Source: an uncultured Desulfovibrio sp.
GTDB lineage: Bacteria > Desulfobacterota > Desulfovibrionia > Desulfovibrionales > Desulfovibrionaceae
Assembly: GCF_910584445.1 (NCBI RefSeq)
Contig: NZ_CAJUBO010000001.1
Coordinates: 97,603 to 161,602, forward strand
DNA: 64,000 bases
Reading direction: 5' to 3'
Of this stretch, positions 45,253 to 53,332 are shown one piece after another (position 1 is the stretch's first letter; each line of letters starts with the position of its first letter). Below the pieces are notes generated by a model. The model had not been told where the DNA came from. It did not search any database and saw only the letters and a list, made by a program, of their open reading frames with translations. The translations under genes and the position numbers were made by a program.

Positions 45253-47487
45253 CTAGCGGCGCGGCCCGCGGTCCCCGCTGCGGTCGCCGTGGCGCGGTCC
45301 CCGGCGGTCGCCGTGTCGGTCGCCGCCTTCGCGGCGCGGGGGCCGGGCCGTTTCCTCAGGATTCCAGGGATGCCCCTGTTCCTCCAGCAGGACGGCCTTG
45401 CGGCTGGCGCGGATGCGGTCGCCGTTGATCTCAATGACCTTGACGAGCATGTCCTCGCCAAGGCGCGCCACATCGCCGGGCTGTTCCACGCGGTTGATGT
45501 CCAGCTGCGAAACATGGACCAGGGCTTCCACATTGGGCAGCACTTCCACGATGGCGCCGATATCCATGACCTTGCGGACCTTGGCGAGGTAGTTCTTGCC
45601 CAGGTCCGGGCGCTGGTCGTAGTAGGAGACCATCTCTCGCGCCTTTTCCAGGGCCTCCGCCGTGGGCGCGAAGATGGAGACGCGGCCCGAATCCTCGATG
45701 TCCACCGAGGCGCCGGTGGCCGTGGTGATGGCCTTGATGTTCTTGCCGCCGGGTCCGATGATGAGCCGGATGATGTCGGGATTGACGAAGATCTCGGCGT
45801 GCTGGGGCGCGTAGCGCGAAAGCTCCTTGCGCGGCTCGGCGATGGCCTTCGCCATTTCGCCGAGGATGTGGAGCCTGCCCTCGCGCGCCTGGCGCATGGC
45901 CGCGCGCATGATGTCCGTGGTAAGCCCGGTGATCTTGATGTCCATCTGGACGCCGGTGACGCCTTCGGCCGTGCCCGCGATCTTGAAGTCCATGTCGCCC
46001 AGGGCGTCTTCATCCCCCAGGATGTCGGTGAGCACGATGAAGCGGTCGCCTTCCTTGATAAGCCCCATGGCTACGCCGGCCACCGGCGCGGAAACGGGCA
46101 CGCCCGCGTCCATGAGGGCCAGGGAGCCGCCGCAGACCGCGGCCATGGACGAGGAGCCGTTGGATTCCATGGTCTCGGCCACCACGCGCAGGGTGAAGGG
46201 GAAGTCCGCATCGGCGGGAAGGATGGGCCGCAGGGACTTTTCCGCCAGGGCGCCGTGCCCGATCTCGCGGCGCGAGAGGCGCACGGGCTTGACCTCGCCC
46301 ACGCAGTAGGGCGGGAAATTGTAATGGAGCATGAAGCGCTTGGTCACGTCGCCGGTGAGGGAATCCATGCGCTGCTCGTCCGTGGAGGAACCGAGCGTGG
46401 TCACCACCAGAGACTTGGTCTCGCCGCGCCGGAACAGCGCCGAGCCGTGGGCGCGCGGCAGGACGCCGGTCTGGATCTGGATGGGCCGCACGCTCTTGAC
46501 GTCGCGGCCGTCGATGCGCGTGCCTTCATTGACGATGCGCCCGCGCACCAGGCGTTTTTCCAGGTCGCCGAGCATGTCGGGCACGGCCTTGAGCGCGGTC
46601 TCGTTCTCCGCCCAGGCCGGATCGGCGGCAAGGGCCTCGAGCACGGCCGTTTTCACGGCCTTGCGCGCGTCCTTGCGGGCGAGCTTTTCCGGCACGCGCA
46701 TGGCGGCGTCCAGCCCGGCGCTCATGGCAAGCGCTTCCACGCGGGCGGCCAGCGCCGGATCGTCCTCATGCGGGGTGAACTCCATCTTGGGCTTGCCGCA
46801 GAGTTCCGTCAGTCTGAACTGGGCGTCGATGAGCGGCTGGATCTCCTTGCGGCCCCACTCCAGGGCCTCGATGATGTCATCCTCGGGCACGAAGTGCGCC
46901 TCGCCCTCGACCATGGTCAGCGCGTCGCGCGAGGCGGCAAAGACGAGGTTGATGTCGCTCTGCGCCTGTTCGGCAAAGGTGGGGTTGAGCACGAACCGCC
47001 CGTTGACGCGGCAGATGCGGCCGCCGGCCACGGGACCGGCGAAGGGCAGGCGCGAGACCATGAGCGCCGCCGAGGCCCCGGTGATGGAGAGCACGTCGGA
47101 ATCGTTCTCCTGATCCGCCGAAATGACGCTGGCGAGCACCTGGACGTCTTCGTTGAGTCCCTTGGGGAAGAGCGGGCGGATGGGCCGGTCGATGAGCCGG
47201 GAGACCAGGGTCTCGCGCTCGGAGGGGCGGCCGATCTCGCGCCGGAAGAAGCTGCCGGGGATGCGCCCGGCGGCGTACATTTTTTCGGAATATTCAACGG
47301 TGAGGGGGAAGAAGCCCTTGTCGAACTCCAGCGGCTGCGAGCACACGGTGACGAGCACCACCGTGCCGCCGCACTGCACCCAGACCGCGCCGTCCGCCTG
47401 ATTGGCGAGGCGGCCGCATTCAAGGATGACGTCCTTGCCGCCCACCTGGGCCGTGACCCGCGTGGGCTGGAAAATGTCCTGATCCAT
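45253..47487 (-). CDS. pnp: Polyribonucleotide nucleotidyltransferase (PNPase)
   Basis: A 744-residue exoribonuclease. It has two RNase-PH domains (the first with DKGFFPLTVEYSEKMYAAG, the second with RRGETKSLVVTTLG and catalytic-region DILGDEDALGDMDFKIAGT). A KH domain (IIGPGGKNIKAIT near residue 575) and an S1 domain (VEVLPNVEALVHVSQLD) follow. The protein ends in a tail rich in Arg, Gly, Asp and His. PNPase degrades RNA 3' to 5' using phosphate and is part of the degradosome in many bacteria. The start follows GAGGAACGT. It is downstream of rpsO. Confidence 0.98.
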   Translation of the reverse strand: MDQDIFQPTRVTAQVGGKDVILECGRLANQADGAVWVQCGGTVVLVTVCSQPLEFDKGFFPLTVEYSEKMYAAGRIPGSFFRREIGRPSERETLVSRLIDRPIRPLFPKGLNEDVQVLASVISADQENDSDVLSITGASAALMVSRLPFAGPVAGGRICRVNGRFVLNPTFAEQAQSDINLVFAASRDALTMVEGEAHFVPEDDIIEALEWGRKEIQPLIDAQFRLTELCGKPKMEFTPHEDDPALAARVEALAMSAGLDAAMRVPEKLARKDARKAVKTAVLEALAADPAWAENETALKAVPDMLGDLEKRLVRGRIVNEGTRIDGRDVKSVRPIQIQTGVLPRAHGSALFRRGETKSLVVTTLGSSTDEQRMDSLTGDVTKRFMLHYNFPPYCVGEVKPVRLSRREIGHGALAEKSLRPILPADADFPFTLRVVAETMESNGSSSMAAVCGGSLALMDAGVPVSAPVAGVAMGLIKEGDRFIVLTDILGDEDALGDMDFKIAGTAEGVTGVQMDIKITGLTTDIMRAAMRQAREGRLHILGEMAKAIAEPRKELSRYAPQHAEIFVNPDIIRLIIGPGGKNIKAITTATGASVDIEDSGRVSIFAPTAEALEKAREMVSYYDQRPDLGKNYLAKVRKVMDIGAIVEVLPNVEALVHVSQLDINRVEQPGDVARLGEDMLVKVIEINGDRIRASRKAVLLEEQGHPWNPEETARPPRREGGDRHGDRRGPRHGDRSGDRGPRR

Positions 47488-47967
47488 ACGTTCCTCATGG
47501 GAAGGGGATTCCGGGAAAAGCGGGCAGCGCGTCAGCCGCGGAACCGGGGACGGAACGCCGGCGAACCGCGCGCCCCTTGGCGACCAAAGCGGCCCCCTGC
47601 CCGATTTTCCCGGACCCCCCTTCTGCGTTTGCGCCCGTTGCGGGCATGGAGCCTGCCATGCGCCGCCGCCCCCTGCGGGCGGCCGGCTTCCGGGCAGGAA
47701 GCGGTCGCGCGGCCGGTGCCGGGCATGCGCCCGCATGGCCGTCCATATGCCAAGGGGGAGCCTTGCGCCCCCCCTGGCAGTTTTGTCCCAGAGCTTTTTC
47801 TGAGGAAAATATCTGCAAGACAGATATTTTCCTCAGGCTTCGCTGCCTTCATTTCGGCGGAAAAACGTGGTTTTCCGCCTCATTACGGCGCGGGCGTCTG
47901 CTCCCGCATCCGCCAGGGCGTTTCCGCAATTTCATTGCGAAAACGCTTCAATGATAAAAACGAATGC
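47488..47967 (-). promoter_or_regulatory. rpsO-pnp intergenic region with stacked hairpins
   Basis: About 480 bases hold three hairpins. A 15-bp perfect stem pairs 47801-47815 with 47821-47835. A 9-bp stem lies around 47852-47875. The third is GCGTTTCCGCAA with its near complement around 47925-47953, just after rpsO. In enteric bacteria this interval contains the rpsO terminator and a hairpin cut by RNase III for pnp autoregulation. A similar use here is inferred. The rest of the interval up to the pnp start is GC-rich and shows nothing else. Confidence 0.6.
47894..47950 (+). repeat. Dispersed 57-base repeat, copy 1
   Basis: Matches 61094-61150 without gaps at about 70% identity, including GCGTTTCCGC and TTGCGAAAA. 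It overlaps the hairpin just downstream of rpsO. Confidence 0.55.
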
Positions 47968-48237
47968 CTACTTGCGCAAGCCCAGTTTTTCGATCAGGGC
48001 GCGGTAGCGCTGAATATCCTTCTTTTTCAGATAGTTGAGGATCTTCCTGCGGTGGCCGACCAGCTTGAGCAGGCCGGTGCGCGAGTGGAAGTCCTTCTTG
48101 TGGACCTTGAAATGGCCGGTGAGGCCCTCGATGCGCGCGGTGAGCAGGGCCACCTGCACCTCGGGGGAGCCGGTGTCGCCCTCGTGTTTGGCGTGGGCGT
48201 CAATGACAGCCTTTTTCTGATCGGCATCCATGACCAC
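47968..48237 (-). CDS. rpsO: 30S ribosomal protein S15
   Basis: An S15 of 89 residues when started at GTG 48237, the usual length. This start is eight bases from AGGAG. An ATG two codons later is the alternative. The sequence shows HEGDTGSPEVQVALLTARI, LTGHFKVHKKDFHSRTGLLKLVGHRRKIL and the C-terminal LGLRK, all diagnostic. S15 binds 16S rRNA early in 30S assembly and commonly represses its own translation. truB lies upstream and pnp downstream, the common order. Confidence 0.97.
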   Translation of the reverse strand: MVMDADQKKAVIDAHAKHEGDTGSPEVQVALLTARIEGLTGHFKVHKKDFHSRTGLLKLVGHRRKILNYLKKKDIQRYRALIEKLGLRK

Positions 48238-48272
48238 AGCGATTCTCCTTTCAGGAAGGGTTGATGAAGCGC

Positions 48273-49202
48273 CTACCCCCACAGGCCCCGTTCCACGGCC
48301 CAGGCGTCGCCCAGGGGCGTGGCGTCGCGCCGCGCCAGCGCCAGGGCCGCGCCGTCCGGCGCGCAGAGCAGCGCATGCGCCGCGGCCTGCGCGTCGGCAC
48401 GCGCGGGCACGGGCATGCCGTTGCGTACGCGCCGTTCCTGCTCCGGCGTGAGCAGGATCCTGGGCCAGGCGGGCAGGGCGTCGGCCAGGGGCCGCACCCG
48501 CGCCGCCAGCAGGGCCGGGTCGGCCAGCAGGGCGTCAAGCCCGCTGGCTTCGTCCAGGCCGAAGGGGTGGCTGTACTCCCGGACCAGTTCCGTCAGCACG
48601 GCGCCGCAACCCAAGCGCATCCCCAAGCTGTGGGCCAGGGAGCGAACATAGGTGCCGGAGCCGCACGCGACCCGGAAGCGCACAAACGGCAGGCTCACCT
48701 CAAGCGTTGCCGCCTGTGAAATCTGCACGGCCTTGACTCTGGCCGGGGGCGTCTTTCCCCGGCGCGCCAGCCGGTACAGGGGCTGGCCCTCGTGCTTGGC
48801 CGCGGAATAGGGCGGCACGGGCTGTTCGCGCAGCGCCGTCCAGGATTCGACCTCGCGTGTCACCGCCTCGGGCCGCACCGTCTGCCACGGGGCTTCGGCA
48901 AGCACTTCGCCCTGACAGTCCCAGGTGTCGGTGGTCCTGCCAAGGCGCAGGGTGCCGCGATACACCTTGCCGCCACCTTCCATCAGGAAGGACGAGAGCT
49001 TGGTGGCCTGCCCCAGCAGGATGAGCAGGACGCCCGAGGCCAGGGGGTCCAGCGTGCCCGCGTGGCCGATTTTTTTCTGCCCCAGGCGCTTGAGCACGGC
49101 CACGCACCGGGCCGAGGTCGGTCCCGAGGGCTTGTTCAGCACCACCACGCCGTCCAGTTGCGGCAGGGGCGGCGCGGGGCGTGCGGCGCGCTGTTCCGTC
49201 AT
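48273..49202 (-). CDS. truB: tRNA pseudouridine-55 synthase TruB
   Basis: A 309-residue enzyme with GVVVLNKPSGPTSARCVAVLKR and the catalytic Asp in HAGTLDPLASGVLLILLGQATKL. Further marks are VPPYSAAKHEGQPLYRLARRG and VACGSGTYVRSLAHSLG. It makes pseudouridine 55 in the T loop of tRNA. The start at MTEQRAARP follows a weak ribosome-binding site. Upstream in-frame sequence contains no family residues. rpsO begins 35 bases after it on the same strand. Confidence 0.96.
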   Translation of the reverse strand: MTEQRAARPAPPLPQLDGVVVLNKPSGPTSARCVAVLKRLGQKKIGHAGTLDPLASGVLLILLGQATKLSSFLMEGGGKVYRGTLRLGRTTDTWDCQGEVLAEAPWQTVRPEAVTREVESWTALREQPVPPYSAAKHEGQPLYRLARRGKTPPARVKAVQISQAATLEVSLPFVRFRVACGSGTYVRSLAHSLGMRLGCGAVLTELVREYSHPFGLDEASGLDALLADPALLAARVRPLADALPAWPRILLTPEQERRVRNGMPVPARADAQAAAHALLCAPDGAALALARRDATPLGDAWAVERGLWG

Positions 49203-49285
49203 ACGAAGTTTGCCCTGTGGCGGAGGCTCCACATTCGGGAGCAACTGGCTCTCATAAACCTGTCGGGCGGGAAAGTCAAAGCTTT

Positions 49286-49311
49286 CCGCCAGAGTTCCCC
49301 GCCAGAGTTCC
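49286..49311. repeat. Tandem duplication of a 13-base unit
   Basis: CCGCCAGAGTTCC occurs twice in a row (49286-49298, 49299-49311), followed by a partial third unit, in the gap between cbiC and truB. Confidence 0.8.
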
Positions 49312-49354
49312 CCGCAGTTCCGCGCCGGGCGCGCGGGCCGCCCCGGCATCCGTT

Positions 49355-50002
49355 TCAGGGGCGCAGGGCCAGTTCGGCCAGCGCATTGACGCAGGCCGCG
49401 GCGGCCGCCGAGCCGCCCTTGCGGCCCAGCAGGGTGAAGTGCGGCCACGCGCTTTGCGCCAGCAGTTCCTTGGACTGGGCCGCGTTCACAAAACCCACGG
49501 GCATGCCCACGATGAGCGCCGGTCCCGTTTCGGGCGGGCGGCCCTGCAGCGCTTCCAGCAGGGCCAGAAGCGCGGTGGGCGCGTTGCCGATGACCACGAT
49601 GGCTCCGGCAAGGCGGTCCGCGATCATGCGGATGCCCGCGGCCGCCCGCGTCACGCCCCAGGCCCTTGCCTGCGCGGCCACGCCGGAAAGCTCCATGAGC
49701 GGCGTCACCGCCACGCCCAGGCGGTCCATGCGCCTCGCGGGCAGGCCGGCGGCGGCCATGCGCGTGTCCGTGAACAGGGCGCGCCCCGCGTGCAGGGCGG
49801 CCACGCCGCGTTCGAGCGCCGCCCCGTCAAGGCGCAGATCCCGGAGGATGTCCGTATCTCCCAGGGCGTGGATGCAGCGGCGCGCCACTTCCCAGAGCGG
49901 CCCGGCAAAGGGGCGCGGCTCGGGGAGTTCCGCGTCGATGATGGCGAAGGAGCGGGCTTCGATGGCTTCGGGCGTGGCGGCGGGGTCAAGGACGACAGGC
50001 AT
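49355..50002 (-). CDS. cbiC: Precorrin-8X / cobalt-precorrin-8 methylmutase
   Basis: A 215-residue CobH/CbiC protein. The catalytic His lies in ARRCIHALGDTDI near residue 44, and FTDTRMAAAGLPARRM, ELSGVAAQARAW and IVVIGNAPTALLALLEAL are family signatures. VGMPVGFVNAAQSKELL follows. It moves a methyl group from C11 to C12 of the corrin ring, giving (cobalt-)hydrogenobyrinate. cbiA, whose enzyme acts next, lies 24 bases upstream in the same operon. The anaerobic (CbiC) name is inferred from lifestyle. Confidence 0.95.
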   Translation of the reverse strand: MPVVLDPAATPEAIEARSFAIIDAELPEPRPFAGPLWEVARRCIHALGDTDILRDLRLDGAALERGVAALHAGRALFTDTRMAAAGLPARRMDRLGVAVTPLMELSGVAAQARAWGVTRAAAGIRMIADRLAGAIVVIGNAPTALLALLEALQGRPPETGPALIVGMPVGFVNAAQSKELLAQSAWPHFTLLGRKGGSAAAAACVNALAELALRP

Positions 50003-50026
50003 GGGAACTCCGGGCGCGTCAGGCGG

Positions 50027-51547
50027 TCACGGGTGGCACGGCCGGGCTTTCGTCGCCGCCATCCGGGCAAGCGCGAGCCAGGCTTTCCAGAAGGCGCGGC
50101 TGCCCTCGGGATAGAGATGGAGCCAGGAACCGGCGGTCAGGCCACGGCGGCAGCCTTCGGGACCGCGCGCCTGTCCCGCGCCGTCGCGCACGCGCCAGAG
50201 CGGCGCGCACCCCTCCGGCAGGGCGGCGGATGTGCGGCGCGCATAGTGGAATTCATGGCCGCGCACCCGCAGGGCCGCAGGCGCCGGGACCGCGCCGTCC
50301 GGCAGCCATCCGGGTTCGGGCGTGGCCTCGCGGTAGCCGAGCGCGGCGGCCCGGTCGCCCAGGCGGCAGGCAAGGGGCAGAAGCCCGGCGAGGGCGTGGC
50401 GGCGTCCGTCCGCTTCCAGTTCGCGCATGAGGTAGATATAGCCGCCGCATTCTCCATAGATGGGCACGCCGCGCGCGGCAAGGGCGCGCAGGGCGGCGAG
50501 CATGGAGGCGTTGGCGGCCAGGGCCTCGGCGTGCAGCTCGGGATAGCCGCCGGGAAAATACAGCCCCGCGCAGTCCCGGGGGGGCGCGGCGTCGGCCAGC
50601 GGCGAAAAGAAGACAGGCTCCGCGCCCAGGTCCGCCAGCAGGGCCGGAAGATCCGCATAGCAGAAGCTGAAGGCCGCGTCGCGGGCGATGCCGATGCGCG
50701 GGCCGCGTCGTCTGCGGAACGGAAGGATCCCGGACGCGGCGCCGGCGGCTTCCCCGCCCGTGTCCGGCGCGGCGCCCGGCCGCGCTGCGGGCGGGGAGAC
50801 GCCGAGATCGCGGAGCAGGCCCGCAAGGTCGCAGTGCGCGGCAAACCAGCGGCCGAGCGCGTCCAGATCCAGTCCGGCGAGGGTCTCCCGGGCTTCCACG
50901 AGGCCCAGATGGCGGGAGGCCAGGCGCGGCGCCTCCGCTCTGGGGAGAAAGCCCGCCAGGCGGCAGCCGGCTTCCCTGAGCGCCGGGGCGAGCGCCCGGC
51001 GCAGGAGGGTCTCATGCGTGTCGCCGCCGCTGCGGGCGCAGAGGACGCCGAGAAAGCGCGGCCCGCCCCCGCGCGGCGCATGGCGGAGAAAGCCCTCGGC
51101 CAGGGCCGCCGCGGACTGGCCCATGCCGCGCACATCCAGCACCAGCAGAACGGGCAGGTTCAGCAGGGCCGCCAGTTGCGCCGCGCTGCCCCCGCCGCCG
51201 GGGGCGCCGTCATACAGTCCCATGGACCCTTCGACCACCCAGAGGTCGGGCGCCCTTCCGGCCTGCGGGGCCAGGAGCCTGCGCGCCACGCGCCCGAGGC
51301 CGCGCGGCAGGGAGCGGGGATGCCGCGTCCTGCCGGGCGAACACATCCAGCCGTCGAGATTGGCCGCCGGCGCGCCGCTGGCCGCGGCGAGAAAGGCCGT
51401 GTCGATGAAGTCCGGCCCGCTCTTGGCGGCGCGCACCTCAAGGCCGAGGCCGCGCAGGGCGCGGATGAGGCCGAGCGCGGCCACGGTCTTGCCCGCGCCG
51501 CTGGCATTGCCCGCCACAAGGAGGCCGGGCGGGAACGCGACGCTCAT
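50027..51547 (-). CDS. cbiA: Cobyrinate a,c-diamide synthase
   Basis: A 506-residue glutamine-dependent amidotransferase. The N-terminal ATPase has LLVAGNASGAGKTVAALGL, AKSGPDFIDTAFL and VEGSMGLYDG. The C-terminal class I glutaminase has LYFPGGYPELHAE and the nucleophile Cys in YGECGGYIYLMREL, ending with the HLYPEGSRAF region. It amidates the a and c side chains of cobyrinate. It starts in a four-base ATGA overlap with the 78-residue gene upstream. A Gly/Ala/Pro-rich linker joins the two domains. Confidence 0.96.
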   Translation of the reverse strand: MSVAFPPGLLVAGNASGAGKTVAALGLIRALRGLGLEVRAAKSGPDFIDTAFLAAASGAPAANLDGWMCSPGRTRHPRSLPRGLGRVARRLLAPQAGRAPDLWVVEGSMGLYDGAPGGGGSAAQLAALLNLPVLLVLDVRGMGQSAAALAEGFLRHAPRGGGPRFLGVLCARSGGDTHETLLRRALAPALREAGCRLAGFLPRAEAPRLASRHLGLVEARETLAGLDLDALGRWFAAHCDLAGLLRDLGVSPPAARPGAAPDTGGEAAGAASGILPFRRRRGPRIGIARDAAFSFCYADLPALLADLGAEPVFFSPLADAAPPRDCAGLYFPGGYPELHAEALAANASMLAALRALAARGVPIYGECGGYIYLMRELEADGRRHALAGLLPLACRLGDRAAALGYREATPEPGWLPDGAVPAPAALRVRGHEFHYARRTSAALPEGCAPLWRVRDGAGQARGPEGCRRGLTAGSWLHLYPEGSRAFWKAWLALARMAATKARPCHP

Positions 51548-51780
51548 CGGGTCCTGAGCGCCTCGGCGATAATGGCCGCGTCTTCCTCGGGCCGCGCCTT
51601 CAGGCCAAGCTCGGCGCTGCCGCCGGAACAGGCGAAGCCCGCTGGACCCAGTTCCAGGGCGCCGCAGGAGAGCGCCTGCCCGTAGGGGAGCTGGTCGCGC
51701 ATGTCCGCGTGGTCCACGCGGCGCGGGAAGATGAAGGGCACGGGCTGGCCGGAGAAATCCTCCATGATGAGATAGTTCAT
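51544..51780 (-). CDS. 78-residue protein of unknown function between mltG and cbiA
   Basis: A small acidic protein that overlaps its neighbours by four bases on both sides, so it is translated as part of the operon. It starts MNYLIMEDFSGQPVPFIFPR and contains HADMRDQLPYGQALSCGALE and GFACSGGSAELGLKARPEED, with two Cys. The pattern FACSGGSAELGL fits a small globular protein. I do not recognise the family. The tight coupling supports a real gene. Confidence 0.7.
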   Translation of the reverse strand: MNYLIMEDFSGQPVPFIFPRRVDHADMRDQLPYGQALSCGALELGPAGFACSGGSAELGLKARPEEDAAIIAEALRTR

Positions 51781-52895
51781 GGCGTGCCTCGCTTGCTGCC
51801 GGCGCGCCGCTGGCGCAGATAGTCGCGCACGGCGCGGTTGTGCTCCTGAAGGGTGGCGGAGAACTGGTGTTCGCCGCCGTCGGTCCTGGCAACGAAATAG
51901 AGAAAGCCGTGCTGTTCCGGACGGATGGCCGCGGCCAGCGCCGCCGCGCCGAAGGAGCAGATGGGTCCGGGCGGCAGTCCGGGGCGCTGGTAGGTGTTGT
52001 ACGGGTTGGCCGCATCGTCCAGATGGACGCGGCGCAGATTGCCGTCAAACCCCGGGCCAAGCCCGTAGATGACCGTGGGGTCGGCCTGGAGGAGCATGCC
52101 CCGGCCAAGGCGGTTGGCATAGACGCCCGCCACGCGCGCCCGCTCCGCCGGGATGCCGGTCTCCTTTTCCACAATGGACGCCAGCGTGACCCAGTTTTTC
52201 AGTTTCGCGGCCGGGGGACGCGCCGCCACGCCCTGGCGGTCGCCCGCGTCGGGCCAGAGCGCCGCCGTCTTGCGCCAGAAATTGTCGATCATCCTGCCAG
52301 CCACGGCGCGCGCCCGGACCTTCCGGGCGGCGACCGCCTCCGCCGTTTCCGCCGCGTCGGGCGCCGCGGGCGCGTCCGGCGGTTTCAGCAGATAGGTATC
52401 CGGCATGAGGAAGCCTTCGGCCGTGGCGAAGGGGATGCCGTAATGGCGGAGGAACGCGGGATCGGTCACGGCCGCGCGGAAGTCCTCGAAGCGGAGCAGG
52501 CCCTCGGCTTCGAGCAGGCGCCCGGTCTGCCACCAGGTAAGGCCCTCGGGCACGGTGACGCGCTGGAGCACGGGTTTGCCGTTGACCAGCGCCTCCAGCA
52601 CCTGCTCGGGGCGCCAGCCGCCCTCCAGGGCGAAACGTCCGGCCTGGAGGCGGTTCTCCTGCTTTTTCCAGCGGGCGAGCAGGACGAAGTTGCGCGCGCT
52701 GGTGACAAGGCCCCGGGCCTCCAGCTCTTCGGCGATTTTTCCCAGGCGCGCGCCCTGCGGCACGTCGAAAAGTTCCTGTTTCCCGGCCTGCCCGGCGGGC
52801 GTGTCGAGGAAGAGCCGCGCCTCGCGCCAGAGCCACGCGCCGCCCGCGAGGGCGACGAGCAGGAGGAAGATGGCGAGCCGCAGGAAGAGCTTCAT
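51777..52895 (-). CDS. mltG: Endolytic murein transglycosylase MltG
   Basis: A 372-residue YceG-like protein. It has an N-terminal membrane anchor (FLRLAIFLLLVALAGGAWLW), then a LysM-like segment FDVPQGARLGKIAEELEARG. The catalytic domain has AEGFLMPDTYLL near 159 and LASIVEKETGIPAERARVAG with the catalytic Glu region at 243-245. ADPTVIYGLG and NPYNTYQRPGLPPGPICSFG complete the family pattern. It cuts nascent glycan strands at the inner membrane. It overlaps ruvX and the 78-residue gene by four bases each. Confidence 0.96.
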   Translation of the reverse strand: MKLFLRLAIFLLLVALAGGAWLWREARLFLDTPAGQAGKQELFDVPQGARLGKIAEELEARGLVTSARNFVLLARWKKQENRLQAGRFALEGGWRPEQVLEALVNGKPVLQRVTVPEGLTWWQTGRLLEAEGLLRFEDFRAAVTDPAFLRHYGIPFATAEGFLMPDTYLLKPPDAPAAPDAAETAEAVAARKVRARAVAGRMIDNFWRKTAALWPDAGDRQGVAARPPAAKLKNWVTLASIVEKETGIPAERARVAGVYANRLGRGMLLQADPTVIYGLGPGFDGNLRRVHLDDAANPYNTYQRPGLPPGPICSFGAAALAAAIRPEQHGFLYFVARTDGGEHQFSATLQEHNRAVRDYLRQRRAGSKRGTP

Positions 52896-53329
52896 GCGGG
52901 CCTCCGCCGTTCCCCTGGTTCGGCCAGAAAGGAGGCGAGGATGCGCGCCGCGGCCTGGCGGTCGAGCACGGCCCGGGCCTTGTGCCGCGAAAGGCCGGCC
53001 TCGCGCAGGTCCTGCGCGGCTTCCACCGAGGACAGCAGTTCCGGCATGTAGTAGACGGGCAGGTCGAGGCGGCGTTTGAGGCGCTGCGTCACGTTACGCA
53101 CCTGGCGGGTGGTCAGGCTCTCGCTGCCGTCCTCGCGCAGGGGCAGGCCCATGACCACGGCCTGCGCCCCTTCCGCGAGGATGCGGGCGGCCAGGGCGTC
53201 CAGCAGGGCCGAGCGGCCGCCAAAGTCCTCCAGGCGGAAGGTGGCGAGGGGAAAGGCGAGCCGTCCCTCCGGGTCGGAAACGGCCAGCCCCGTGCGGGCG
53301 AGGCCGTAGTCGATGCCCGCGTAGCGCAC
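52892..53329 (-). CDS. ruvX: RuvX/YqgF Holliday-junction-resolvase-like protein
   Basis: A 145-residue RNase-H-fold protein. It shows YAGIDYGLARTGLAVSDPEGRLA (first catalytic Asp), VVMGLPLREDGSES, and a C-terminal region with LSSVEAAQDLREAG and AVLDRQAAARIL, matching the family. It is implicated in 16S rRNA 5'-end maturation and in junction resolution. It lies directly downstream of trpS (three bases) and overlaps mltG, forming a tight operon. Confidence 0.95.
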   Translation of the reverse strand: MRYAGIDYGLARTGLAVSDPEGRLAFPLATFRLEDFGGRSALLDALAARILAEGAQAVVMGLPLREDGSESLTTRQVRNVTQRLKRRLDLPVYYMPELLSSVEAAQDLREAGLSRHKARAVLDRQAAARILASFLAEPGERRRPA

Positions 53330-53332
53330 CCT

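Noticed and set aside
45193..48264. A plus-strand open frame of about 1000 codons opposite pnp and rpsO.
   Set aside because: Antisense shadow: composition is Ala/Gly/His/Arg-rich with no family motifs, while the minus strand encodes complete PNPase and S15.
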